From contig JAPLUA010000078.1 in NCBI GenBank assembly GCA_026397855.1, positions 1-8,180 of the forward strand: a DNA stretch of 8,180 bases. Reading direction: 5' to 3'. This DNA is from Verrucomicrobiota bacterium (GTDB taxonomy: Bacteria; Verrucomicrobiota; Verrucomicrobiia; Limisphaerales; UBA8199). Below are positions 1 to 6,816 of the stretch, piece by piece. The first letter of the stretch is position 1. Every line of letters starts with the position of its first letter. Made by a program: the position numbers and the translations under genes. The notes under the pieces were generated by a model. It saw only the letters and a list, made by a program, of their open reading frames with translations. It was not told the origin of the DNA and did not search any database.

Positions 1-1
1 C

Positions 2-520
2 CATGCTCAGGCTGTGTTCAGCCACAGCGCCGGCTCCTTCCAGACCTACAACTTCCACGCGTGGCATGACTTCTCCCGGCAGGACCCCCATTCGGAGTCC
101 GTCCGGACGGTCTCGTTCCGCATCCGGGTGCCCCGCGTGATCCTGCTGATCATTTACGATCATCTGCCCAAGAATGAGGTGAAGTTCACGCGGCACAACA
201 TCTTCGAGCGGGACAAGAACACCTGCCAATACTGCGGGAAGGTGTTTGACCGCAAAGACCTGAACCTGGACCATGTGCTTCCACGCGACCGTGGCGGGCC
301 AACCTCTTGGGAGAACATCGTCTGCTCCTGTATCGAGTGCAACACCCTGAAGGCCAACTGCACGCCGCAGGAGGCCGGCATGCACCTCATCCGCAAGCCC
401 AAGCGGCCGAAGTGGCGTCCCTTCATCCAGATCAACCTCAGCCTCCATAAGCACGACAGCTGGAAGCACTTCATTGACCTGGCCTACTGGAATGTGGAGC
501 TGGGCGAGGGCGTGGAGTAG
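2..520 (+). CDS. HNH endonuclease, 5'-truncated by window edge
   Basis: C-terminal 172 residues of a stand-alone HNH nuclease. The frame is open to the window edge (H-A-Q-A before the GTG at 14), and 'AQAV..' followed by 'SFQTYNFHAWHDFS' matches the middle of the N-terminal region of this family. The GTG at 14 is therefore an internal valine, and roughly 30-40 residues are missing upstream. A beta-rich linker (RVPRVILLIIYD) precedes the zinc-supported ββα-metal fold: CQYC (224-235), LDHVLPRDRGG with the Asp-His pair at 269-274, WEN, then CIEC (329-340) and the N-x-x-K-x-N tail. Two CxxC pairs normally hold a structural zinc, and the His is the general base. The C-terminal 'PKRPKW' motif is also typical. 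This family is found in Verrucomicrobiota, Planctomycetota and cyanobacteria; its role is unknown and usually not tied to restriction-modification. No methylase or phage gene adjoins it here. It converges with the glycosidase gene, 93 bp away, and I see no convincing terminator in that gap. Confidence 0.9.
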   Translation, partial: HAQAVFSHSAGSFQTYNFHAWHDFSRQDPHSESVRTVSFRIRVPRVILLIIYDHLPKNEVKFTRHNIFERDKNTCQYCGKVFDRKDLNLDHVLPRDRGGPTSWENIVCSCIECNTLKANCTPQEAGMHLIRKPKRPKWRPFIQINLSLHKHDSWKHFIDLAYWNVELGEGVE

Positions 521-613
521 AGACGGCACCGGCTTTCACGCAAACGCTGATTTTCCCCCTGGCCCGGATGCCTGAGCTCACGAGGACGTTCGCCCTCCTG
601 GTTATTGGGCGGG

Positions 614-3292
614 CTACCGGACTGGTTCGAGGGTTGCGGCGCTGATCCGGGCCTTGCCTTGCGCCGGGGTCAGCCTCACCGCGACCCGGCCCGGGCGGTT
701 TAATGTGACCGGGTAAGTCCGTTCCAAAACCCGGTTGGCGCGGCCGGCCTGTTTGAAGATGTCCACCCGGTCGTTCAGCGGCCAGGGATCGGATTTATTG
801 GCCCGGCTGACTTCGACCTTTGCCGGCTCGCTTGCCTCGCGGAATGAGACTGTGAATACGCTTTGGCCGGGGGCGCTCGATGCGGGATCAAGCAGCAGGA
901 GGCGCAGGCGGTATTCGCCGGCGGGCATTGCGCCCCGATCCATGATCGGCCCCAGTGTGAACTCGATGGGCTGGTCGCTCTGGATTCCGGTGCGGCAAAG
1001 ATCCGCCGCCACCTCGGTCGAGCCCGGGCTGAGCGTGGCTTCCGTCCCGGGCGGCAGCACGAACGGGCTGGCGCCCGTTTCCCCGGCTCCCAGCGTTTGC
1101 CACATCTGGCCTGCCGGATCCGTGTGCCAGGTGAATCGGCCGGGCATTTGCGCCAGGGGATCGTGCGAGGTCGGGGCGAAATTGAAGCGTGCCGGTTCGA
1201 TCCCGAGCGCCTGCCGCTGGCGGAGCCAATACGGCAGCCAGCGCAGGTTCATGGAGACCACGAGCCCCTGCTCCCCGCGGGTGATGCCGCCCAGCGCGCT
1301 GAACCCGGCAAACTGCCTGATCACGGGCTCCGGCTGGCAGGCCGCTATCGCCGCGCGGGCACCGGCAAGGTCGCCCGATTTGAGCAGGTCGCGGGAATGC
1401 TGCAGCGCGTTATGCGCACGGTGGAAGCCGGCGATGAACTCCTCAAGCCCTGCGAAATAGTCCACCCGCGCGCGCTGATCGGCCGTGAGCCGTGAACGAT
1501 CCACCGCGGCGAGGAGCTTGAGGCGCTCGTCGCAGCCGGCGCCAATCGTCCCGGCGTCCGCCAGCGGCCGGTCAATGAAAGTGTCGGTGGTTTCGCGGGC
1601 AAACATCGGCGCCTGCGTCACCCACTGCTCCAGGTAGGTGGCCATTGGGCCGGCGGCGGCTTCGCCGAAGGACTTTGCAGCCATGTCCCGGCAGGTGGCG
1701 CTGAGCGGCTCATCTCTTGAACCGGCCCAAACCTGCCGTGCGTGGCTGGCAAAAAACAGGTCGAGCGGACGCGTGGTCCAGTGGATGATGCCAAAGCCGC
1801 AGGCCCGGGCATCGTCGAGCTTGGAGGCGAACCCGGAGAACGGAGTGTAGGGCCGGCCGATGTAGTTGCCGTCGTCGTGGTGGGCCCAGATTACGGGGAG
1901 CACTGGCCGCTGGGCGCCGACCTCCCGGAGCGCCCGCCGCGATTCCGCGTCGGCTAGCTGCGGGTGGCCGTTCAGCACGTTGTAGTCGAGGCCGATCAGC
2001 TTGGCCTGCGGCGGAAAGAAGCGGTGCGCCGCTGGCAGGAACTTGAAGTCCCAGGTTCCGGCAGCCATGCGCACGTGGCCGTAGCCGGTTTCCCGCAGCG
2101 CCCGTTCCCAGGCCCGGACGATCTTTCCGATGCCGAACAGGTTGTGGGCATGCCAGAGATTGGCGGCCCCGGGTGTGCGGGCGGTTTCGGCGCGGAACTC
2201 CTCCTGCCACGAGGGAGGCATTTCGGCCGTTGTGAAGTCCATCCAGGGGGTGCCGCCGGTGCGGAACCAGACGACCAGACAGGTGATCTGCGGATACGCC
2301 GCCAGCAGCGTGGCTGCCTGCGCCTTGTAATAGAGATAGCCCTCGGGCGTGTCCGGATCGGCCAGCCAGACCTTGCCGCGGCCGGTGGCAAAGCGCGCCT
2401 CGGCGGGAAGGGTTCGAATCAGGTCCTGCGGGTTGGCGGAGATCGTGTCCGAGTCGTTGGCGAAATAGAGTTCCATGCCGCGTTCCTGCGCGCAGGCAAA
2501 CACGCCTTGCATCAGCTCTTGCGCCGCCCCGGCCCGGCGGTCATCCGGCCCCTGCGCGGCGTCGGCTCCAAACACCGGCTGCTCGAAAACCTCGCCCCCG
2601 GGGAGACGCCGCACGTCGTTCACGTGCATCGTGGACCAGTCCCGGCCCCGGGCGGTTGTGCTGAGGTAGCCGACCGGCTTGGTCCTGCCGTTGAAGGTGT
2701 AGCTGACCATCGGGTTGTTGCCGTAGGCGTGGACCATCACCGCGTTGTAGCGCATCTTCTGCGACTGATGAATCCACGTCTGCCACTCCGGCAGGTTCCA
2801 GGTGGAGCAGCCGCTCAGGAAGTTGTGCCAGTCGAAGACCATGCGGTCGCCGGCCAGCGGTGCATCGGAGAGCTGCCAGCCCTCAAACGAGAAGGAGCTC
2901 CGCTTTGCGGCCGGCACTGTGTTGCAGGAAAGGTAGAACCCGCATCCCAGCTTCTCCAGCAGCGCATAGACTCCGTAGGCCGTGCCGCGCGCATCCGCCC
3001 CGGTGATGATGCCCAGTTCCCGGGCTCCCTCCCGTCGTGTGAGGACGAGGAAAGACTCGGGAACAGCCGGCGCGGCCCCGCCCGCCAGCCGGCGCACCTC
3101 GGCATTGGTGGCACAACCGACGACGATTCCCCTGCCTGTCTCCGGCAAGGCATTGGTTGGGGCAAAGCGGTCCCCGGGATAGAGCCGGCCCAGGTATTCC
3201 ACCAGGTCGGCAGCCGCCAACCGCTCCGCGCTGGACGGCCCGGTCCGGCATGGCTGGCCGGCCGCAGTCCGCGTTGGATCAGGCCCGTTCAT
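614..3292 (-). CDS. Alpha-glucuronidase-like glycoside hydrolase with C-terminal malectin-like domain
   Basis: Predicted 892-residue glycosidase. Residues ~20-125 look like the GH67/GH20-type N-terminal α/β domain: 'AAADLVEYLGRLY', 'GIVVGCATN', 'ELGIITGADARGTAYGVYALLEKLGCGFYL'. Residues ~150-545 would be a TIM barrel with conserved-looking acidic loops: 'MELYFANDSD' (273-282), 'PDTPEGYLYYKAQ' (313-325), 'YPQITCLVVWFRTGGTPW' (333-350), 'GTWDFKF' (412-418), 'WAHHDDGNYIGRPY' (469-482), and 'IHWTTRPLDLFF'. Residues ~585-690 are helical. Residues ~715-892 resemble a malectin-like carbohydrate-binding β-sandwich ('AGEYRLRLLLLDP', 'FTVSFREA', 'RVAVRLTPAQGKARISAATLEPV'). I cannot assign the catalytic acid/base with confidence; Asp278, Glu317, Asp415 and Asp473/Asp474 are candidates. 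No signal peptide follows the ATG, and an in-frame TGA lies three codons upstream, so the protein is probably cytoplasmic. It sits 6 bp after the URO-D-like gene, with a weak GGGGG ribosome site at 3303-3307. GH115 or an unnumbered related family are alternatives. Confidence 0.75.
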   Translation of the reverse strand: MNGPDPTRTAAGQPCRTGPSSAERLAAADLVEYLGRLYPGDRFAPTNALPETGRGIVVGCATNAEVRRLAGGAAPAVPESFLVLTRREGARELGIITGADARGTAYGVYALLEKLGCGFYLSCNTVPAAKRSSFSFEGWQLSDAPLAGDRMVFDWHNFLSGCSTWNLPEWQTWIHQSQKMRYNAVMVHAYGNNPMVSYTFNGRTKPVGYLSTTARGRDWSTMHVNDVRRLPGGEVFEQPVFGADAAQGPDDRRAGAAQELMQGVFACAQERGMELYFANDSDTISANPQDLIRTLPAEARFATGRGKVWLADPDTPEGYLYYKAQAATLLAAYPQITCLVVWFRTGGTPWMDFTTAEMPPSWQEEFRAETARTPGAANLWHAHNLFGIGKIVRAWERALRETGYGHVRMAAGTWDFKFLPAAHRFFPPQAKLIGLDYNVLNGHPQLADAESRRALREVGAQRPVLPVIWAHHDDGNYIGRPYTPFSGFASKLDDARACGFGIIHWTTRPLDLFFASHARQVWAGSRDEPLSATCRDMAAKSFGEAAAGPMATYLEQWVTQAPMFARETTDTFIDRPLADAGTIGAGCDERLKLLAAVDRSRLTADQRARVDYFAGLEEFIAGFHRAHNALQHSRDLLKSGDLAGARAAIAACQPEPVIRQFAGFSALGGITRGEQGLVVSMNLRWLPYWLRQRQALGIEPARFNFAPTSHDPLAQMPGRFTWHTDPAGQMWQTLGAGETGASPFVLPPGTEATLSPGSTEVAADLCRTGIQSDQPIEFTLGPIMDRGAMPAGEYRLRLLLLDPASSAPGQSVFTVSFREASEPAKVEVSRANKSDPWPLNDRVDIFKQAGRANRVLERTYPVTLNRPGRVAVRLTPAQGKARISAATLEPVR

Positions 3293-3298
3293 TCCAGC

Positions 3299-4483
3299 TC
3301 AGCCCCCGAACTCCCGCCACGCATCGCGGAACCATTCAATCGCCCGCCAGGAAGTGCGGATGGAGGTGTTGCAACTGGCTGAGAGCATGAAACGATGGCG
3401 ATAGGGCTGCAGGCGGATGAGGAGCGCCTCGACGTAGCGCCGGACCTCGTCGGGCGTGGTGAAGCGTTCGGTCTCCATGGCGCTGATGCCGCCGCTGATA
3501 ATGAGCCGATCCCCCGCGAGCCGCATGGCCTCGTCCAGCGGCGTGTCGCCCAGCGGCGGGTAGGCCACGCCCTCCAGCCCGTCCACGCCCAGGGAGGCGA
3601 TAAGCGGCAGCACGGCCTTCTGGCGTCCGCAGGCGTGGATGAAAAAGGCCGAGCCGCGCTCTCGGCACCGGCGGGCGGCCTGCTCGTAATAGCTCGCGGA
3701 CCACCGCTCGACATAGTGCGGCGGGTGGAACATCGAATCGAGGTTGTCCATGGACATCATGGCCGGCACGCCCGCCCCGAGCATCTGGTCCACCAGGTCC
3801 AACTGCGCGGCCTCGTGCATCGCCAGCAGCTCGCGGCACTGGTCCGGAAAGTCCTGCAAGAGAAACACCGCCTGGTCCGCCCCTGCCGCGAAGTGCAGCA
3901 GCTTGAGCGGGCTGAACAGCTCGCCCGCTACCACGAGGCCGCTTTCCCCCACCTCGCCCTGCCAGCGCGAGTAGAGCTCGCGATCGAAACGCCATCGGCG
4001 GCCGCGCAGCAGCTCCCGGAAGGCGTCCATCTCGCCGACGAAATCCTTGAACAGGTATTCCTCCTGCACCAGCGTGGATTCGGCAAACAGGTAGCGCAGC
4101 CGCTCCCGCAGCCGCCCGCGGCGCGTGTGGTAAACCTTCTCGATGACGGTGTCCCCGCCATCGGTGTGCCGCTTGACCTCCACCTCCACGCCATCCCAGG
4201 TCTCGGTCGCCAGCCCTCCAACCCAGGTTGCAGCCTGGCTGCAATAAATGTTGCGGCTGAACACATCGAGGCCAAGGTGCCGGATGAGCGCCAACTGGGA
4301 AGGGCAATCCCGCAGCTCGGCCGGCAGCAGGCCGTGTTGGCGGTAGTGCGCGAACCATTGCCAGTAGTTCGGGGCGAAAACCACGCGCGGGGGTGTCTGG
4401 CGATGCAGCACCTTCAGCACGCATTCGCGCGCCGTCGGCGGCCCGCTCTCGCCCGTGGCGGCCTGGGAGGCTGGGTCGGTCAT
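3299..4483 (-). CDS. URO-D superfamily protein, methyltransferase-type (HxC...C zinc site)
   Basis: 394-residue protein of the uroporphyrinogen decarboxylase fold. The opening 'TARECVLKVLHRQTPPRVVFAPNYW' (17-41) is the usual start of this superfamily, and 'GVDGLEGVAYPPLGDTPLDEAMR..GDRLIISGGI' (299-333) is the typical late barrel segment. The HemE substrate motif RQAGRY is absent, so a haem-pathway decarboxylase is unlikely. Instead His283-x-Cys285 (codons 3629-3637) and Cys371 (codon 3371-3373) give the HxC...C zinc ligand set known from MtaA/MtbA/CmuA-type methyltransferases, which pass methyl groups to or from corrinoid cofactors. The start is placed at ATG 4483. An in-frame TTG at 4552 would add 23 residues of low-complexity, promoter-region sequence and is less likely. 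Neither start has a clear Shine-Dalgarno. This is the first gene of a leftward pair with the glucuronidase-like gene, divergent from the beta-helix gene. The substrate is unknown; a methylated sugar is a hypothesis from context. No corrinoid-binding protein is present in the window. Confidence 0.85.
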   Translation of the reverse strand: MTDPASQAATGESGPPTARECVLKVLHRQTPPRVVFAPNYWQWFAHYRQHGLLPAELRDCPSQLALIRHLGLDVFSRNIYCSQAATWVGGLATETWDGVEVEVKRHTDGGDTVIEKVYHTRRGRLRERLRYLFAESTLVQEEYLFKDFVGEMDAFRELLRGRRWRFDRELYSRWQGEVGESGLVVAGELFSPLKLLHFAAGADQAVFLLQDFPDQCRELLAMHEAAQLDLVDQMLGAGVPAMMSMDNLDSMFHPPHYVERWSASYYEQAARRCRERGSAFFIHACGRQKAVLPLIASLGVDGLEGVAYPPLGDTPLDEAMRLAGDRLIISGGISAMETERFTTPDEVRRYVEALLIRLQPYRHRFMLSASCNTSIRTSWRAIEWFRDAWREFGG

Positions 4484-4564
4484 GGCTGAATGAATTGTCT
4501 GCCGGGGATTCTGGACACAACCCGGCGGGACGAAAGCGCAAAATGGGGCCAACCAGGGTGCATA

Positions 4565-4580
4565 GCGGCGTTGCCGCCGC
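4565..4580. promoter_or_regulatory. Perfect 6-bp inverted repeat (GCGGCG-TTGC-CGCCGC) in divergent promoter region
   Basis: GCGGCG at 4565-4570 is the exact reverse complement of CGCCGC at 4575-4580, around a TTGC loop. It lies roughly midway between the two divergent start codons, where a shared operator would be placed; as RNA it could also form a short stable hairpin. There is no T-tract, so it is not a terminator. GC-rich DNA produces such repeats by chance, so its function is uncertain. Confidence 0.35.
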
Positions 4581-4604
4581 GAAGTGAGCGGGGGACGGCT
4601 TGCG

Positions 4605-4624
4605 GTCGTGCGGCGGCACCCGAC
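4605..4624 (+). promoter_or_regulatory. Bulged hairpin in the likely 5' leader of the beta-helix gene
   Basis: GTGC (4608-4611) pairs with GCAC (4616-4619) over a GGCG loop. After a two-base bulge (CC, 4620-4621), GTC (4605-4607) pairs with GAC (4622-4624), extending the stem. The hairpin lies about 45 bases before ATG 4671 and would be in the mRNA leader if transcription starts upstream of it. It may be a chance result of base composition. Confidence 0.25.
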
Positions 4625-4670
4625 GCGGCAGAGGCTTGCCCGCCGATGGACAGGCCGATAGCTTCATCGC

Positions 4671-6800
4671 ATGAGCATGAACCGCCAACCCATCCATTTA
4701 ATCGCCCTAGGCACCCTGCTGCATCTGGCCCTCTGTGGCTTTGCGGCCGAGTTCTACGTCGCCCCGAGCGGCAATGATGCCAATCCCGGCACGAGGTCCC
4801 GGCCTTTCGCAACCCCGGAGCGCGCCCGCGACGAGGTGCGCCAACTCCGGCAGGGAGGCCAGCTGGGCAAGGGCGCCGTCACGATCTGGCTGCGCGGCGG
4901 CGATTACCTCCGCACCCGGGCGCTTGAACTGACCGCCGCCGATTCGGGCACGTCGAACGCCCCCGTCACCTGGCGGGCCCGGGAAGGCGAAACCGTCCGG
5001 CTGCTCGGCGGGCGGAAGCTCTCCGGCTTCGTGCCGGTTGCCGATCCCGCCATTCTCTCGCGCCTGCCGGCAGCGGCCCGGCCCCACGTCGTGCAGTTGG
5101 ACCTCAAAACCCTGGGCGTGACCGACTTCGGAGAGATGCGCTCCCGGGGCTTCGGCCGGGCGCTCGTGCCGGCCCATTGCGAGCTGTTCGCAGGGCACCG
5201 CCCGATGACCCTCGCGCGCTGGCCCAACGAGGGCGAATGGGAACGCATCGCCGGCTTCCCCGATGCCACGGCAAGAATTGACGAGCACGGCGGCCGGGTC
5301 GGCACGCTGGAAAACGGGTTCAACTACAGCGGCGACCGCCCACGCGGCTGGAAGAACACGGGCGATATATGGGTCCACGGTTACTGGTCCTGGGACTGGG
5401 CCAATTCCTACGAGAACGTGGGCTCGATTGATCTGGATCGCCACCTGGTAAAGACCGTCGCCCCTTACGGGCAATACAGCTTCCGTAAAGGCCAGCGCTT
5501 CTATTTCCTGAACCTCCTTGAAGAGCTGGACCAGCCCGGCGAGTGGTTCCTCGACCGCCAGTCAGGAGTTCTTTACTTCTGGCCGCCGGAAACGGGCCGG
5601 GAGCCCTCTGCCGCGCCAGAAACGTTCCTCTCCCTGCTCGCCGAGCCACTGCTGAAGCTCACGGGCGCATCCCACGTCACCTTCCGCGGCCTGATCCTGG
5701 AGGCCACGCGCGGCAGCGCCGTCCAAATTCAGGGCGGCGCTGGTAACCGCATCGCCGGCTGCCTCATCCGCAACATCGGCAACTACGGTGTCACCATCGG
5801 AGGCGGCACGGATCACGGTGTGTTGGGCTGCGACATCTTCGATACCGGCGACGGCGGCGTCACCATGGACGGCGGAGACAGGAAAACGCTGCAAGCGGGC
5901 GGGCACTTCGTCGAGAACTGCCACTTCGCCCGCCTGGGCCGGTGGTCCAAATGCTACGTGCCGGCGGTGCTGATGAACGGCGTTGGCCAGCGCGCCTCCC
6001 ACAACCTCATCCACGACCATCCCCACTGCGCCATCCTCTTCAACGGAAACGACCACCTGGTCGAGTTCAACGAGATCCACCACATCGCGATGGAGACCGG
6101 CGACGTCGGTGCCATCTACGCCGGGCGTGACTACACCTACCGCGGCAACCGCGTGCGCTATAACTTCATCCACGATACCGGCGGAGTCGGGCTGGGCTCG
6201 ATGGGGGTTTACATGGATGACTGCATCAGCGGCACCGAGATCTATGGCAACATCTTCTACAAGGTCCAGCGCGCCGCGTTCCTGGGCGGCGGACGCGACC
6301 ACCAGGTCATCAATAACGTCTTCGTGGACTGCAACCCCGCCGTCGAACTCGACGGCCGAGGCATAGACCGTTCCCCCGTCTGGCGCGCCATGGTGGACCA
6401 GATCATGCGCGGCAGTCTGGCCGAAGTGCCGCTGCCGCTCTACCGCGAGCGCTACCCCGCGATCAAGACCCTCGACCCGTATTACGGCCCGCCCGGCGGC
6501 CCGGCGATCACCGGCGACGCCTTCAAGGGCGTGCCCCCGGAGGGCAACGTCGTCGAGCACAACGTGTGCGTCGGCAAGTGGGTCAGGGAGGTTTGGAATG
6601 CCAGGGCCGGGACGCTGCAACTAACGGGAAACCTCACGAATGCAGCCGCATCGTTTGCCCGTCGCCCCGGCGAGCCGCCCCGGGCCACAGATTTCGCGCT
6701 CCGGCGTGATTCACCTGCCTGGAAGCTCGGCTTCCAGAAGCTCCCGCTCGACCGAATCGGGCTCTACCGCGACAAGGTGCGGAGATCCCTCCCCGACTGA
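4671..6800 (+). CDS. Secreted right-handed parallel beta-helix glycosidase, GH141-like
   Basis: 709 residues. The N-terminus has a charged start (MSMNRQ), a hydrophobic stretch (residues 9-22) and a likely signal-peptidase site around GFA-A (23-26), so the protein is exported. A second ATG at 4677 would serve equally well. The mature protein opens with 'FYVAPSGNDANPGTRSRPFATPERA' (28-52), the standard entry into secreted beta-helix proteins, followed by 'VTIWLRGGDYLRTRALEL'. A β-rich inserted region (~115-310) contains 'GYWSWDWANSYENVGSID' and 'GQRFYFLNLLEELDQPGEWFLDRQSGVLYFWPP' (274-306), which I associate with GH141 enzymes (fucosidase and xylanase activities known). Helix coils with repeated 'N..I....' turns run ~328-560 and include 'METGDVGAIYAGRDYTYRGNRVRYNFIHDTGG' and 'GVYMDDCISGTEIYGNIF'. 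Catalytic residues are not assignable by eye; Asp478, Asp487, Asp516 and Asp517 lie in the most conserved-looking turns. A polysaccharide lyase or epimerase of the same fold is the alternative. The gene starts divergently from the URO-D-like gene and ends 16 bp from the convergent WbsX-like gene. Confidence 0.8.
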   Translation: MSMNRQPIHLIALGTLLHLALCGFAAEFYVAPSGNDANPGTRSRPFATPERARDEVRQLRQGGQLGKGAVTIWLRGGDYLRTRALELTAADSGTSNAPVTWRAREGETVRLLGGRKLSGFVPVADPAILSRLPAAARPHVVQLDLKTLGVTDFGEMRSRGFGRALVPAHCELFAGHRPMTLARWPNEGEWERIAGFPDATARIDEHGGRVGTLENGFNYSGDRPRGWKNTGDIWVHGYWSWDWANSYENVGSIDLDRHLVKTVAPYGQYSFRKGQRFYFLNLLEELDQPGEWFLDRQSGVLYFWPPETGREPSAAPETFLSLLAEPLLKLTGASHVTFRGLILEATRGSAVQIQGGAGNRIAGCLIRNIGNYGVTIGGGTDHGVLGCDIFDTGDGGVTMDGGDRKTLQAGGHFVENCHFARLGRWSKCYVPAVLMNGVGQRASHNLIHDHPHCAILFNGNDHLVEFNEIHHIAMETGDVGAIYAGRDYTYRGNRVRYNFIHDTGGVGLGSMGVYMDDCISGTEIYGNIFYKVQRAAFLGGGRDHQVINNVFVDCNPAVELDGRGIDRSPVWRAMVDQIMRGSLAEVPLPLYRERYPAIKTLDPYYGPPGGPAITGDAFKGVPPEGNVVEHNVCVGKWVREVWNARAGTLQLTGNLTNAAASFARRPGEPPRATDFALRRDSPAWKLGFQKLPLDRIGLYRDKVRRSLPD

Positions 6801-6816
6801 ACCGCGTGATGGGAGG

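Larger units (their letters stand above)
4484..4670. promoter_or_regulatory. Divergent intergenic region between the URO-D-like and beta-helix genes
   Basis: This 187-bp region must hold the start signals for the leftward URO-D/glycosidase pair and the rightward beta-helix gene, because the two transcripts diverge from it. I see no good sigma-70 -35/-10 pair on either strand; only a poor TTGTGT...GACAAT match reads leftward, ending close to ATG 4483. The region contains two GC-rich inverted repeats, listed separately. The arrangement suggests shared control of both transcripts, which is inference. Confidence 0.5.

Noticed and set aside
14..16. GTG at 14 as the true start of the HNH gene
   Set aside because: The frame is open upstream to the window edge and the upstream residues fit the family, so the gene begins outside the window.
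2..520. HNH gene as part of a restriction, homing or phage defence system
   Set aside because: No methyltransferase, intron, intein or phage gene is adjacent; this HNH type commonly occurs alone in these phyla.
582..597. GAGG...CCTC hairpin as terminator between the HNH and glycosidase genes
   Set aside because: Only four paired bases before a mismatch, and no T-tract on either strand.
1964..3382. 472-codon open frame on the plus strand, opposite the large glycosidase
   Set aside because: It is antisense to a gene with clear family motifs; its translation is low-complexity, rich in G, R, V and A, and has no recognisable domain. Long antisense frames are expected in GC-rich coding DNA.
4484..4552. 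TTG start at 4552 for the URO-D-like gene
   Set aside because: The extra 23 residues (MAPFCAFVPPG...) have no family character, while the ATG at 4483 places the conserved TARECVLKVL segment at the usual distance from the N-terminus.
3336..4697. 453-codon open frame on the minus strand overlapping the URO-D-like gene
   Set aside because: It is a shifted frame of the same strand, rich in R, A, G and P, with no motif; the URO-D frame is supported by family signatures and the zinc residues.
5562..6620. 352-codon open frame on the minus strand opposite the beta-helix gene
   Set aside because: Its V/A/D/H-rich composition mirrors the repeated N/D/H codons of the beta-helix on the other strand; it has no domain.
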